A stretch of DNA of 64,000 nucleotides from Spirochaetia bacterium. Its GTDB lineage: Bacteria; Spirochaetota; Leptospiria; Leptospirales; Leptonemataceae. The position numbers and the translations under genes are program-made. Under the pieces are notes generated by a model. That model worked only from the letters and a program-made list of their open reading frames with translations, did no database searches and was not told the DNA's origin. The stretch's first letter is position 1. Each line of letters opens with the position of its first letter. Positions 53,974 through 62,937 of the stretch are shown in pieces. The stretch spans positions 62,001 to 126,000 of the forward strand of contig VFLI01000051.1 in NCBI GenBank assembly GCA_009885105.1, written 5' to 3'.

Positions 53974-55365
53974 ATGAAACTTGTTTTTAAGATATTGCAG
54001 CAAATTTTTATGTTTTCAGGGATCATGCTGACCGGATTCTGCGGACCTCTCGTGGATGAGAACTATGCGACAATCGGGACGAAAAGCATCAATGGAATCG
54101 ATGGATTTCTGAATCTTCTGGAGAAAAAGGGAACCATGACCCGGAGTTCTTATCTGACCCATTCCAGCGCCGAACAGGCCGACCTGATCGTCCATTTTCA
54201 GAAGAATCCCGCAGAATCTGAAAAATACTTGACAGGCGTCGAAGATTGGCTGGCCGGAAATTCCATCTCATCCCAGACTGAAGAAAACGACCTGGACGAT
54301 GAAGAAATAGAAGAGAAGAATGATAAAGTCGAAAACCCGGAAACAGTTCTTCGCCGCAGTGGACCGACGCAAGCAGCGCTCATGGAAAAGAACGAATCGA
54401 CTCCTGACCGAAAAACTCCTCTGACGCTTTTATATTTTGTGCGAGACACCGATACGTCAGTCCAATTCTGGGAACGATTGTCGCTTCAAATGGAAGGATA
54501 TCCGGATAAAGAACAGTTCTGCAAAAGCCAGGTCTACGTGCGGACTTTCCTGAGAGAGGCGCTCCCAACAGAAGGCCCCGTTCTATTCGGAGAACGCCGC
54601 ATTCTTTTTCGTGAGGGACGCTTCATTTCCGATCTCCGAAGGGATAGTTCTTTTTTCTCAGATATCCCGTCCGGCTTCCCGGTTCGGACAGTGGCCGGAA
54701 AGCTCAAGCCATGGAGCAAGGCCCTGTCGGAGTCTGCTGTTTCCTACACGCCGCTTCTGGGCACTTCAATGCATCAGGATCTTATTCGGGAAATAAAGGT
54801 TCCAATCGGCCGGGTAATAATTGTATACAATGCTGAATCTTTCCTGAATTATTCGATCGTTCAGCAGGAAAATAGAAGAATGACATCAGATCTTCTGACG
54901 TATTCTTTGAATCTGGCGAAAAATCCGGAAAAGAAAATAGCCTTCATCGAAAAGTCTCTGGCATTTGCATCAGAAATGGCCAAGGAGGAAGATAGTATGA
55001 TGAGATTGCTTCGCACCTATCCTCTGAATATTCTTATTGTTTTAGTCTTTGTCACCCTGCTGTTTTTTCTTATCTCAAGATGGCCGCATGAACAAAGACC
55101 GCTTCCTGAGATTTCAGCGGGCAGCCGGGAGTTCATGGAGCATCTTCAGGCTCTTGGAGAGAAAATCAGCCGGGCCCGGCCTCGGCTTGATTCTCTAGAG
55201 GCCGTTTTCACATATGCCGGCAAACGAGAAGAAGGCGCCCGGGCGTTAAAGGAAATACTTGAGTCCGGAGAAAAACCTTCGGACACCGTGCTGCTGGCAG
55301 TCATGCAGAACTTAAAGCCCGGACGATATACTGCGTCAAATACAGGCAGAGGAAAGAAAAAATGA
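53974..55365 (+). CDS. DUF4350-like anchored protein of the MoxR operon
   Basis: The 463-residue protein has a signal-type N-terminus (FSGIMLTGFC then G, Cys near 23 as a possible lipid site) and one C-terminal membrane helix (LNILIVLVFVTLLFFLISRW near 350-369). A DUF4350-type region includes YLTHSSAEQADLIVH-like motifs near 52 and an acidic linker near 105. It starts on the base after the previous stop and overlaps moxR by four bases (ATGA). Assignment to DUF4350 rests mainly on operon position and layout. Role unknown. Confidence 0.6.
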   Translation: MKLVFKILQQIFMFSGIMLTGFCGPLVDENYATIGTKSINGIDGFLNLLEKKGTMTRSSYLTHSSAEQADLIVHFQKNPAESEKYLTGVEDWLAGNSISSQTEENDLDDEEIEEKNDKVENPETVLRRSGPTQAALMEKNESTPDRKTPLTLLYFVRDTDTSVQFWERLSLQMEGYPDKEQFCKSQVYVRTFLREALPTEGPVLFGERRILFREGRFISDLRRDSSFFSDIPSGFPVRTVAGKLKPWSKALSESAVSYTPLLGTSMHQDLIREIKVPIGRVIIVYNAESFLNYSIVQQENRRMTSDLLTYSLNLAKNPEKKIAFIEKSLAFASEMAKEEDSMMRLLRTYPLNILIVLVFVTLLFFLISRWPHEQRPLPEISAGSREFMEHLQALGEKISRARPRLDSLEAVFTYAGKREEGARALKEILESGEKPSDTVLLAVMQNLKPGRYTASNTGRGKKK

Positions 55366-56342
55366 ATGAATCTTTGAAAAATCTCGCGGATGAAATCAAT
55401 ATTATCAAATCGCAGATTGCGAAAGTATTTATCGGCCAGACAGAACTGGTCGACGGCACGCTGGCAGCGCTATTTGCGGGCGGTCATATACTTATCGAAG
55501 GCGTGCCGGGCCTTGGAAAGACACTCCTGGTAACGACGCTCGGAAAAATTCTGGGGTGCAAATTCAGCAGAATTCAATTCACACCGGATCTGATGCCGTC
55601 TGACATAACCGGTTCGCACATATACAATCAAAAGGAGCAGAAGTTTTCGTTTATACGGGGACCGATTTTTACAAATCTTTTACTCGCAGATGAAATCAAT
55701 CGTTCGCCTGCAAAAACGCATTCTGCTCTTCTGGAAATAATGCAGGAATATCAGGTAACAATCGACAATCAGCTTTATAAAATATCGCCTCCATTTTTTG
55801 TGCTGGCCACACAGAATCCGGTAGAATCCGAAGGCACGTATGCTTTGCCGGAAGCTCAACTGGACAGGTTTTTATTGAAGCTCCTGATCCATTACCCGTC
55901 AGAAATGGAAGAACGGGAAATACTCAGGATGCATGCGGGCCCGCCGGCTCAAAAACAGGAGGAAGCTGCGCAGGGAGGTCTCGATCCGGCGAAAGTTATC
56001 GCATTGATGGAAGCCTCCGCCCGCATACATGTATCAGAGGCTGTGATCGCTTACATTACTTCTCTAGTAAGAGCAACTCGGAACAGACGCGATATCTTTC
56101 TCGGAGGATCTCCCCGCGCCGGCATCTCTCTTCTGAAAACCTCCCGCGTTCTGGCCGTGATGGACGGACGAGATTTTGTAATACCGGACGACATACAGAG
56201 AATGGTTAAACCTGCTTTTCGTCACCGTCTTCTGCTCACTCCGGAAACCGAAGTGGAAGGCAAGTCCGTCGATGACGTGATCACGGAAGTTCTGGACACC
56301 GTTGACGTTCCCAAAGAAGATTCTTCTCTGCGCCGGCAATAA
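55362..56342 (+). CDS. moxR: MoxR-type AAA+ ATPase
   Basis: MoxR ATPases act as chaperones for partner proteins with a von Willebrand-type domain. The 326 residues have Walker A GVPGLGKT at 47-54, Walker B LLLADEINRSPAKTHSALLEIMQE near 106-129, ATQNPVESEGTYALPEAQLDRF near 149 and GGSPRAGISLLKTSRVLA near 248. ATG overlaps the preceding stop. The DUF58 gene follows on the base after its stop. This pair, with RDD and SpoIIM, is the standard MoxR operon type. Confidence 0.94.
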   Translation: MNESLKNLADEINIIKSQIAKVFIGQTELVDGTLAALFAGGHILIEGVPGLGKTLLVTTLGKILGCKFSRIQFTPDLMPSDITGSHIYNQKEQKFSFIRGPIFTNLLLADEINRSPAKTHSALLEIMQEYQVTIDNQLYKISPPFFVLATQNPVESEGTYALPEAQLDRFLLKLLIHYPSEMEEREILRMHAGPPAQKQEEAAQGGLDPAKVIALMEASARIHVSEAVIAYITSLVRATRNRRDIFLGGSPRAGISLLKTSRVLAVMDGRDFVIPDDIQRMVKPAFRHRLLLTPETEVEGKSVDDVITEVLDTVDVPKEDSSLRRQ

Positions 56343-57695
56343 ATGACACCGTCAAACAGAACACTGGCTCTTCTGATCGTTCCGCTGCTCCTCGCGGTTC
56401 TGTTTCTACCTGTATATATTCTCCGTCTGGCGGGCGACATTCTGCCCGGCGAGACTTTAACAATTCTGATCTTTACAGGAATCTATGGATCGATTCTCGC
56501 AGCTTTCCTGCTGGACGGTTTTTTTATTCCAGGAAAAAGCAGGCTCACGGCGCGCCGGACTACCGACAGGGTATTTTCCATAGGTTATTCGCACAGAGTG
56601 GAACTGGAAATCTTTTTAAAAAAAGGAATCATCAATTCTTTTCGAGCGCGAGCACAGGACGATTTCGGTCCCAACATGCAGTGTGATCAGCTCCCGGCGG
56701 ATCTTATTCTGCGAATCGGAGGGAACAGAATAAAGTACAGACTCAGAGTGCACCTCAGAGGAAATCACACCTTTACTCTTGTGTGGCTGACTCTTTTTTC
56801 TCCGCTGGGTCTCGCAAAAAAAGTAATCCGAATACCCTGCAAAACAGAGATAATGGTCTACCCTGATTTAAAAGCGGTAAGCCGGTATCTTATTCTGGCC
56901 AGAAAATCTCATCTGGGTCTTCTGGGCATCCGCAGAGCTGCCAGAGCGGGCGGCGACAACGAATTTGAAAGATTGAGAGAATATCAGCATGATGATGAAT
57001 ATCGCCATATAGACTGGAAGGCTTCCGCGAAACACAGCCGGCTCATTGTTCGCACATATCAAATGAGTCAGAATCAGACTATTATCTTCATGCTCGACTG
57101 CGGACGGATGATGACCGCGGAAGTAAACGGGCGTTCCCTTCTGGATTATGCTCTCAGCAGCATTCTTCTTCTGGCGCGAGTTGCTCTGTCGCGGGGAGAC
57201 CGGGTCGGCCTGCTTGCATTCGCGGGCAGAGTGCTGCGGTATGTGAAACCGGCGGCCGGAGCTCGGCATCACAGCGCCCTCATCCAGGCATCCTACAATA
57301 TTTTTCCGGTTCACGAAGAAAGCAACTTCGATCCGGCTTTTCACTATCTGAACAATGTAAATCGAAAGCGAAGCCTTGTCTGCATGGTGACAAATGTAAT
57401 CGATGAAATGAATGCGGCGCAGATATCCTCATACCTGGGTTCTCTGTCCGGCCGTCATCTTCCTTTCGCGGTACTTTTGAAGGCGCGTGATATCCACGAG
57501 CTGATGGAGCGGAAACCGACAACAGTCAATGAAATGTACACACAGGCCGCAGCGGCAGATTTTCTTTTATGGAAACGCGCTGTAATTCAGGGATTGAAAA
57601 ATCAGGGCACTCTGACAATGGAAGCATTTCCAGATCAGCTTGATGCGGCGCTGATCAATGAATATCTTGCAATCAAAGCGAAAAAACTCCTGTAA
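56343..57695 (+). CDS. DUF58 protein (von Willebrand-A-like, membrane)
   Basis: The 450-residue protein has two N-terminal membrane helices (about 7-60), an external-type beta region, then the DUF58 signature LREYQHDDEYRHIDWKASAKHSRLIVRTY near 210-238, followed by a vWA-like fold with MLDCGRMMTAEVNG near 254. The MIDAS is partial: DCGRMM stands in place of DxSxS, so metal binding is in doubt. DUF58 proteins are the usual partners of MoxR. It is the last gene of the unit, with 80 bases before the nitroreductase. Confidence 0.88.
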   Translation: MTPSNRTLALLIVPLLLAVLFLPVYILRLAGDILPGETLTILIFTGIYGSILAAFLLDGFFIPGKSRLTARRTTDRVFSIGYSHRVELEIFLKKGIINSFRARAQDDFGPNMQCDQLPADLILRIGGNRIKYRLRVHLRGNHTFTLVWLTLFSPLGLAKKVIRIPCKTEIMVYPDLKAVSRYLILARKSHLGLLGIRRAARAGGDNEFERLREYQHDDEYRHIDWKASAKHSRLIVRTYQMSQNQTIIFMLDCGRMMTAEVNGRSLLDYALSSILLLARVALSRGDRVGLLAFAGRVLRYVKPAAGARHHSALIQASYNIFPVHEESNFDPAFHYLNNVNRKRSLVCMVTNVIDEMNAAQISSYLGSLSGRHLPFAVLLKARDIHELMERKPTTVNEMYTQAAAADFLLWKRAVIQGLKNQGTLTMEAFPDQLDAALINEYLAIKAKKLL

Positions 57696-57775
57696 AAACT
57701 GGATTTTTGTTGCCGGACAGAACAGAAAGCGTCTAAAATAATGGCCAAAATAAAAACCGGATACGGGAGACAGCA

Positions 57776-58564
57776 ATGGAGCTTCTCGAAGCGATAAGAA
57801 AAAGAAAAACAACAAACGGAGCCTTCCTGAAAAAACCCGTTTCTCGGGAGCATCAGCATATTCTTGTGGAGGCAGCCGCCAGAGCGCCGAGTCATTTCAA
57901 TTCGCAGCCCTGGCGGTTTGTGCTTATTGATGACGCAAAAATTCGGACAAAGATAGCAAAAATTGCCGGAAGCACAATGACACAGCTCATGAAGGAGGGC
58001 CGGTTTTTTCAGCGGTATCGTAAATATTTTCGCTTTGACAGAGAAGAAATGGAAAGACGGCGGGATGGAATATTCATAGATCAGCTTCCCGGTCCTCTTC
58101 GTCCATTCGCAAAGCAGGCATTCAGCGACCGAGGATTGAAATTGATGAATCAGCTGCGAGTTCCGGGCATGCTGGGACGGGACAACAAAAAACTGGTGGA
58201 AGGCAGTCCACTGCTTCTGGCCGCTCTGTTGACGAAAGAAGAATACGTGCCGGTAGATCTTTCTTCATTCTACTGCATTCTCTCGCTCGGGATGGCGATC
58301 GAGCATATCTGGCTTACATGCGGAGAGCTTGGGATGGGAATTCAATTTGTTTCCACGCCGATGGAGATTCCAGGAGCATGGGATGAAATCAAATCAATTC
58401 TGAAAGTTCCCGACAGCCTTGAATTGATGGCCGTCTACAGACTCGGTTATGTGCCTCCTGCCGCAAAAAGACCAAAAATCGACTGGACCAGTTCTCAGAG
58501 GAAAAAATTATCCCAGTATGTTTTTCGGAACACCTGCTCCGACACAGAGGCGGATCCCCAATGA
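57776..58564 (+). CDS. Nitroreductase-family flavoprotein
   Basis: The 262-residue protein begins [51 protein letters not shown]; the [11 protein letters not shown] segment near 37-47 is the FMN-binding nitroreductase motif. The C-terminus has [24 protein letters not shown] near 168. It overlaps the type III PKS gene by four bases (ATGA), so a redox step on the polyketide or a precursor is a positional inference. Substrates in this family vary widely. Confidence 0.88.
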   Translation: MELLEAIRKRKTTNGAFLKKPVSREHQHILVEAAARAPSHFNSQPWRFVLIDDAKIRTKIAKIAGSTMTQLMKEGRFFQRYRKYFRFDREEMERRRDGIFIDQLPGPLRPFAKQAFSDRGLKLMNQLRVPGMLGRDNKKLVEGSPLLLAALLTKEEYVPVDLSSFYCILSLGMAIEHIWLTCGELGMGIQFVSTPMEIPGAWDEIKSILKVPDSLELMAVYRLGYVPPAAKRPKIDWTSSQRKKLSQYVFRNTCSDTEADPQ

Positions 58565-59646
58565 GTGATTCCGTTCTGATTCTTTCGAGCGCTTCCGCCC
58601 TTCCGCCTCACAATGTTGAGCAGTCAAAAATCCGTGATTTTGCCGCGGCTGTATTCGGCGGAAAATTTTCAGATCTGGACCGCCTGCTTCCCGTTTTTGA
58701 GCATTCGCAGATTCAGAGCCGGCAGCTTTCAAAACCACTGGAATGGTTCCACAGTCCTCATTCGTTCCGCGAAGCGAATGAAGCGTACTGCACAAGCGCG
58801 CTGGAGCTGTCGTCTCAGGCTGCCGCCGAGGCGATCCGAAGAGCCGGTCTGTCTCCTCAAGATATTGAGTCGATGGTCTTTGTATCCAACACGGGAATTT
58901 CAACGCCGGCCCTTGACGCCGCGCTGATACAAAAGATCGGCATGTCTCCGAATGTTTCACGGCTTCCGGTGTGGGGCCTAGGCTGCGCCGGCGGGGTTTC
59001 GGGGCTTTCGCATGCAGCGCGCCTCTGCCGGGCGAACCGGGGGCTGCCAACCATGCTTGTTTCTGTTGAGCTCTGCAGCCTGACTTTTCAGCACAATGAT
59101 TATTCCAAATCGAATCTTATCGCGGCCAGCCTATTCGGCGACGGAGCTGCGGCCGTGATTCTGACCGGAGCGGATTTCTTAAAGGAGAAAAATGGATCTA
59201 TTCCAGAAGGAAAATATCTCGAACTGCTGGAAGGCCACAGCACCCTCATGCCCGATTCTTCCGACATAATGGGCTGGGATCTGACAGATACGGGACTGAA
59301 GGTCAGGTTTTCGCGCGACATACCGGCTATAGTTCGAACACTTCTTCCAGGAATCCTCGAGAACGCCTGCGAAAAGTGGAAAATCCCACGGAACAGTGTG
59401 CGTCGATATATAATGCATCCAGGAGGCGCGAAAGTACTGGACGCTTACAGGGACGCGCTTAAAATTGAAGAGAACGATCTTCGCTTTGCCTATCAATGCC
59501 TGAAGGAACACGGCAACCTTTCAAGCGCTTCGGTGCTGCTGGTGCTTGAAATGCATCTGCGCGAAAGCAGAGGATCCGGCGACTACGGAATTTTTTCCGC
59601 GCTGGGGCCGGGATTTTCGTCTGAAATGCTGCTGTTCCGCTGGTAA
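58561..59646 (+). CDS. Type III polyketide synthase (chalcone-synthase family)
   Basis: These homodimeric enzymes condense acyl-CoA starters with malonyl-CoA, and in bacteria often make alkylpyrones or alkylresorcinols. The 361 residues have the Cys-His-Asn triad: Cys142 in [11 protein letters not shown], His286 in MHPGGAKVL and Asn319 in [24 protein letters not shown] near 193 and [10 protein letters not shown] near 350 also fit. The triad and the catalytic context set it apart from FabH, which it resembles. It is flanked by a nitroreductase and an ICMT-family methyltransferase, an arrangement resembling bpsA-bpsB of Bacillus. Confidence 0.92.
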   Translation: MSDSVLILSSASALPPHNVEQSKIRDFAAAVFGGKFSDLDRLLPVFEHSQIQSRQLSKPLEWFHSPHSFREANEAYCTSALELSSQAAAEAIRRAGLSPQDIESMVFVSNTGISTPALDAALIQKIGMSPNVSRLPVWGLGCAGGVSGLSHAARLCRANRGLPTMLVSVELCSLTFQHNDYSKSNLIAASLFGDGAAAVILTGADFLKEKNGSIPEGKYLELLEGHSTLMPDSSDIMGWDLTDTGLKVRFSRDIPAIVRTLLPGILENACEKWKIPRNSVRRYIMHPGGAKVLDAYRDALKIEENDLRFAYQCLKEHGNLSSASVLLVLEMHLRESRGSGDYGIFSALGPGFSSEMLLFRW

Positions 59647-60185
59647 TGCACGCAATGCTGGATATCCATCAAAGAACTCTGTTTTTTTTCTGGGCACTCG
59701 CCGCGTTTATCGTTGCGCAGCGAGTGCTGGAACTGCGGCTTGCTCGCAGGAACACCCGCATTGCTGTTTCCCGCGGCGCCGTTGAATACGGCAGGGAACA
59801 CTACTTTCTTTTTTTTGTTCTACACACAGGCTGGATGGCCGGATGGATTTTCGAGTCTCTGGCAGGATCGCTGCGCCTGAATGCCGCCTGGTCTGTATTT
59901 CTGGGATTGTTTGTTGCGGCGGAAGTTCTCCGATACTGGGCGATCTTCACTCTTGGAATTCAGTGGAACACACGCATATTTATTCTGCCTGGAGAAAAAC
60001 CGGTGACATCGGGTCCGTATCGATTTATTCGCCACCCCAACTATGTCGCGGTGGCGCTGGAACTTTTTGCCGTTCCCATGATTTTTGATTCCTGGATCAC
60101 TGCAGCTGTATGCACTCTGGCAAATGCCGCTCTGCTGATTGGAATTCGTATACCGGAAGAAAATCGTGCGCGTACAGAGCAGTGA
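59646..60185 (+). CDS. Isoprenylcysteine-methyltransferase-family membrane methyltransferase
   Basis: The 179-residue protein has four or five membrane helices and the ICMT C-terminal signature GPYRFIRHPNYVAVALELFA near 120-140, which holds the SAM site. In Bacillus and Streptomyces such proteins next to type III PKS O-methylate alkylpyrones or resorcinols. The ATG overlaps the PKS stop (TAATG). So the product is predicted to methylate the PKS product. This is inference from context, since sequence alone cannot give the substrate. Confidence 0.86.
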   Translation: MHAMLDIHQRTLFFFWALAAFIVAQRVLELRLARRNTRIAVSRGAVEYGREHYFLFFVLHTGWMAGWIFESLAGSLRLNAAWSVFLGLFVAAEVLRYWAIFTLGIQWNTRIFILPGEKPVTSGPYRFIRHPNYVAVALELFAVPMIFDSWITAAVCTLANAALLIGIRIPEENRARTEQ

Positions 60186-60189
60186 AGCG

Positions 60190-60237
60190 GGGGCTGTCCG
60201 CCGCCAGCTCGAAGGGAGATGCCCATCGTGAGCTTAT
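60190..60237 (-). repeat. Dispersed copy of the 39.8 kb repeat
   Basis: Read on the minus strand, about 40 of 48 positions match 39842-39889, including an unbroken CTCCCTTCGAGCTGGCGGC. Its end overlaps the last bases of rpmG. It lies in the convergent gap between the methyltransferase and rpmG and so may act in transcription termination. Confidence 0.75.
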
Positions 60238-60392
60238 TTGCTGAGTTTTTTCTCTACAAAACTTACGTGTTTGCGGATTTTCGGATCAAACTTCTTGATT
60301 TCAAGCTTTTCCGTATTCTTTTTCTTGTTCTTGGTGATTGTGTAAAAATACCCGGTCCCGGCCGTGGATTCAAGCTTGATAATTTCCCGCAT
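60234..60392 (-). CDS. rpmG: 50S ribosomal protein L33 (bL33)
   Basis: The 52-residue protein reads [17 protein letters not shown] and continues [18 protein letters not shown] with [14 protein letters not shown] at the end, which is the bL33 pattern. It has no Cys, so it is the zinc-free type. It lies downstream of the envelope gene group on the same strand. A GC-rich inverted repeat (CCCCxGCCGCCGGGG near 60411-60424) lies upstream. Confidence 0.95.
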   Translation of the reverse strand: MREIIKLESTAGTGYFYTITKNKKKNTEKLEIKKFDPKIRKHVSFVEKKLSK

Positions 60393-60476
60393 AAAACCAA
60401 TTTCCAGGACCCCCGGCGGCGGGGCAATAAAAATACAGATGAAAACAAATCGAAATCTGAAGTTAAATCTAAATCC

Positions 60477-61229
60477 TTACTGGAGCAGCATTTCTTTGAG
60501 AATCGCCTTTTCTTTTGCGTCAAAATAATCGGCATATTCTTTCATTATTTTTTCCGCCAGTTCACGGCCCAGGTAATCGATTGTTCTGGTGAAGGCTTTG
60601 TTTCTGTAGGGTTCATACCACTGAAAAACGAGTGTACCGGAAAGTTCCCAGATTGCGGCTCCCCTCATCGTTTTATCGACAGTGGATTTCGTGGCCGGAA
60701 CCCTGTACACTTCTTCCAGTCGGCCCTTGATCAGTTCAGCATCGATCATGGGCATGGTCACTTTCACATGATACAGAAGGCCTTCCTCTGCCTCATACTC
60801 GTCGGCGGTGCGCTGGTGATTGGCCAGACGCTGGACTTCCAGCGGAGTTTTGTAAAAGGAATATCTGTAGAGCACATCGTTTCTTCTTACAAGAATATAA
60901 CGATTTCGTTCTTCCATCAGAATTTCAACTCGTTCCGGGCTGGCCGCTGATGTTGCCAGGTTCTTGAGCATATTTTTAACGTTGGAAAATGAAGTGCCCC
61001 ACGAGCTTCCGGCAAATCCCGCCGCGCCGGACGAACCGGGACCTGTCACAACCATGGATGAATTGCCGCCGGTTGTGGCCGGTCTGTTCTGACCCCCCTG
61101 CCCGACAGCCTGTTCTGCCAGGTTGATGGTCATCGGCTCACGCGCTTCAAAATATTCCTGCGCCGGCAGAATCCGGACGGAGGCCTGGAGGATAATAAAT
61201 GTGACAGAAGTGAGAATGGTTCGCATCAT
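60477..61229 (-). CDS. Exported protein of unknown function
   Basis: The 250-residue protein has a signal peptide (MMRTILTSVTFIILQASVRILPAQE, cleavage near 23-25), a Gly/Ser/Asn-rich stretch (about 38-82), and a C-terminal domain (about 90-250) of mixed helix and strand with YILVRRNDVLYRYSFYKTP near 110 and many aromatic residues. I do not recognise it. A second ATG three bases on is equally possible. The position among envelope genes suggests a periplasmic role. No function can be given. Confidence 0.68.
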   Translation of the reverse strand: MMRTILTSVTFIILQASVRILPAQEYFEAREPMTINLAEQAVGQGGQNRPATTGGNSSMVVTGPGSSGAAGFAGSSWGTSFSNVKNMLKNLATSAASPERVEILMEERNRYILVRRNDVLYRYSFYKTPLEVQRLANHQRTADEYEAEEGLLYHVKVTMPMIDAELIKGRLEEVYRVPATKSTVDKTMRGAAIWELSGTLVFQWYEPYRNKAFTRTIDYLGRELAEKIMKEYADYFDAKEKAILKEMLLQ

Positions 61230-61273
61230 TACTAGATATCGGCCAAAACGCCAGGTTGCTCAGCAAAAAGTGG

Positions 61274-61861
61274 TCAGGTCGGACCCTGCAGTTCTTCAAC
61301 ACTCTGGAGACGGTATCCTACATAGAAAAGACAGATAAGCATGTTGATGAAACAGAATAGAAACAACATTTCATGGTAAACGCCCCACACAGCCAGATTG
61401 ACCGCGCCCAGAGCCGAACAAAAACCGTAGAAAAATGGAATTTCGGTCTGCAATATCTTGTAAATAGGGCTCGACTCACCGCCGCGCTCCAGAGCCATTT
61501 CTTTCAGTGATGGCCAGACAAGGTGAAGAATGAGTAAGAACAGTGCGGATTGAAAAAAATAATTGGGCATTTCAGCTTCAGCATGATCCGGCGCCAGGGA
61601 TGAATTGGGAGAAACCAGCCCGCCAAACAGCGTCAGAATCCAGGCGGTAACGACTCCTACAAATATTGAGATGAAGTTGAGTCCTCTGTCTCCAGAGGCT
61701 GTCAATTTCTGGATCTGATCCTGAATGATTCTCATGAAATCGAGTATTTCATCTCGCGTGTACTGTTCCCGGGACTGAAACAGATTGTACCAGTAATGAA
61801 CCACCAGCACGGCCCCGGATAAGAAAAAGTAAAGTATGATCCAGACAATTATCTCAACCAT
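61274..61861 (-). CDS. Membrane protein of unknown function
   Basis: The 195-residue protein has four or five membrane helices (about 3-25, 58-80, 102-122, 140-160, 163-182). A cytoplasmic loop with EQYTRDEILDFMRIIQDQIQKL lies near 33-54. The start overlaps the stop of the gene upstream (TGATG), so they are coupled. I do not recognise the family. Confidence 0.68.
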   Translation of the reverse strand: MVEIIVWIILYFFLSGAVLVVHYWYNLFQSREQYTRDEILDFMRIIQDQIQKLTASGDRGLNFISIFVGVVTAWILTLFGGLVSPNSSLAPDHAEAEMPNYFFQSALFLLILHLVWPSLKEMALERGGESSPIYKILQTEIPFFYGFCSALGAVNLAVWGVYHEMLFLFCFINMLICLFYVGYRLQSVEELQGPT

Positions 61862-62610
61862 CAGTTCGCTCCTGATCTTTTGACTTCATCAGCCAGTTTG
61901 ATAAATCGGTCCTGCATGCCCTTCTCTGGATACACCAGGTAGGCCCTGACATCTGAAATTTCAATATCCTTCATAAAACTCCGGCGCAGAAGACTGATAT
62001 GCGCTCCCTTTATTGTCGTCCACTTTTCGAAACTCATCTCCAATCCTTTTACAGGGAAATCACTGCGCCAGACCGCGATATAGGAAGGATAGCTATCACG
62101 ATCTGTTACTATTAAATAATTCTCCTCTCTGTGTGGAAAGGAAAAAAGAAGCGCCCTCTGCCCCGCCATGCGGATCGCAGCGCCATGGTCACCCAGCGAA
62201 GCAAAGGGATTTAGCCAGAAAAACTCGAATTCATGAAGTTTTCGGGCATAATCCAGTATATCCGCCGCATTATCGGGCCTTACGAGACTGCCTTTCTGAA
62301 AAATGAGCCCGGGACCGGATTCGGTAAACTGCACGACCGTGTTCTCTCCATTTTCCTGGAATTCCACTTCGCCAAAGTTACGGCGAATATCATAGAAATG
62401 TCGGTGACCGGGAAATGTGTACTCCACAGCGGCAAATCGCTTCCAGGCATCCATGCCGACCGAATTTTCAATTCGATTTTTCAAATCGTCGGCCTGAGGG
62501 CCGCTCACGCCTTCCGGAATGTCTTTGTCGGCTGTTAAAAGAAATACGGTTACGGCCAGTAAAATTGCGCCTGATACAGGAAGGATAAAATAGAAAAAAA
62601 TTCTGCGCAT
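61861..62610 (-). CDS. Membrane-anchored protein of unknown function
   Basis: The 249-residue protein has one N-terminal membrane helix (about 7-27), then an extracytoplasmic domain with RFAAVEYTFPGHRHFYDIRRN near 58-78 and a large beta-rich part. Repeated strand patterns (VVQFTESGPGLIFQKGSLV) recall lipid-binding carrier folds, but I cannot assign a family. It starts six bases after the 99-residue gene and overlaps the next gene. Confidence 0.68.
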   Translation of the reverse strand: MRRIFFYFILPVSGAILLAVTVFLLTADKDIPEGVSGPQADDLKNRIENSVGMDAWKRFAAVEYTFPGHRHFYDIRRNFGEVEFQENGENTVVQFTESGPGLIFQKGSLVRPDNAADILDYARKLHEFEFFWLNPFASLGDHGAAIRMAGQRALLFSFPHREENYLIVTDRDSYPSYIAVWRSDFPVKGLEMSFEKWTTIKGAHISLLRRSFMKDIEISDVRAYLVYPEKGMQDRFIKLADEVKRSGAN

Positions 62611-62616
62611 GCCGAT

Positions 62617-62916
62617 TCATTCAATTTCTGGACTGCGGTCCAGAGTGCTCTGATAATCCCGCCAGAGGACCGTCAGACTGTCAATGGCATCCTGAATGTT
62701 CATGGCAATAAATTCATCGGGCGGATCCGTCATACGTTGAATCAGCAGAATATTGTCTCTGTCAGTTTTTTTTGCTCTGTAGTCGGGGAGAAGCTGAATG
62801 GCTTCCGCGATGATGTCTCTGGCCCGGGCCGTGCGCGAATCCTGCAGAATTGGAATCTGTTTTCTCAGATGCTGAAAAATAACGAGCGCCAGCGCCCTCG
62901 TATCGGATTCTTTCAT
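62617..62916 (-). CDS. Small helical protein of unknown function
   Basis: The 99 residues are mostly helical and charged (VIFQHLRKQIPILQDSRTARA, then YRAKKTDRDNILLIQRM). No signal or membrane segment is seen. It lies 21 bases after the DUF1566 lipoprotein gene and six bases before the next, so it is part of the same unit. No family is recognised. Confidence 0.62.
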   Translation of the reverse strand: MKESDTRALALVIFQHLRKQIPILQDSRTARARDIIAEAIQLLPDYRAKKTDRDNILLIQRMTDPPDEFIAMNIQDAIDSLTVLWRDYQSTLDRSPEIE

Positions 62917-62937
62917 CTGAAGATTTCCAGTCGGAAC

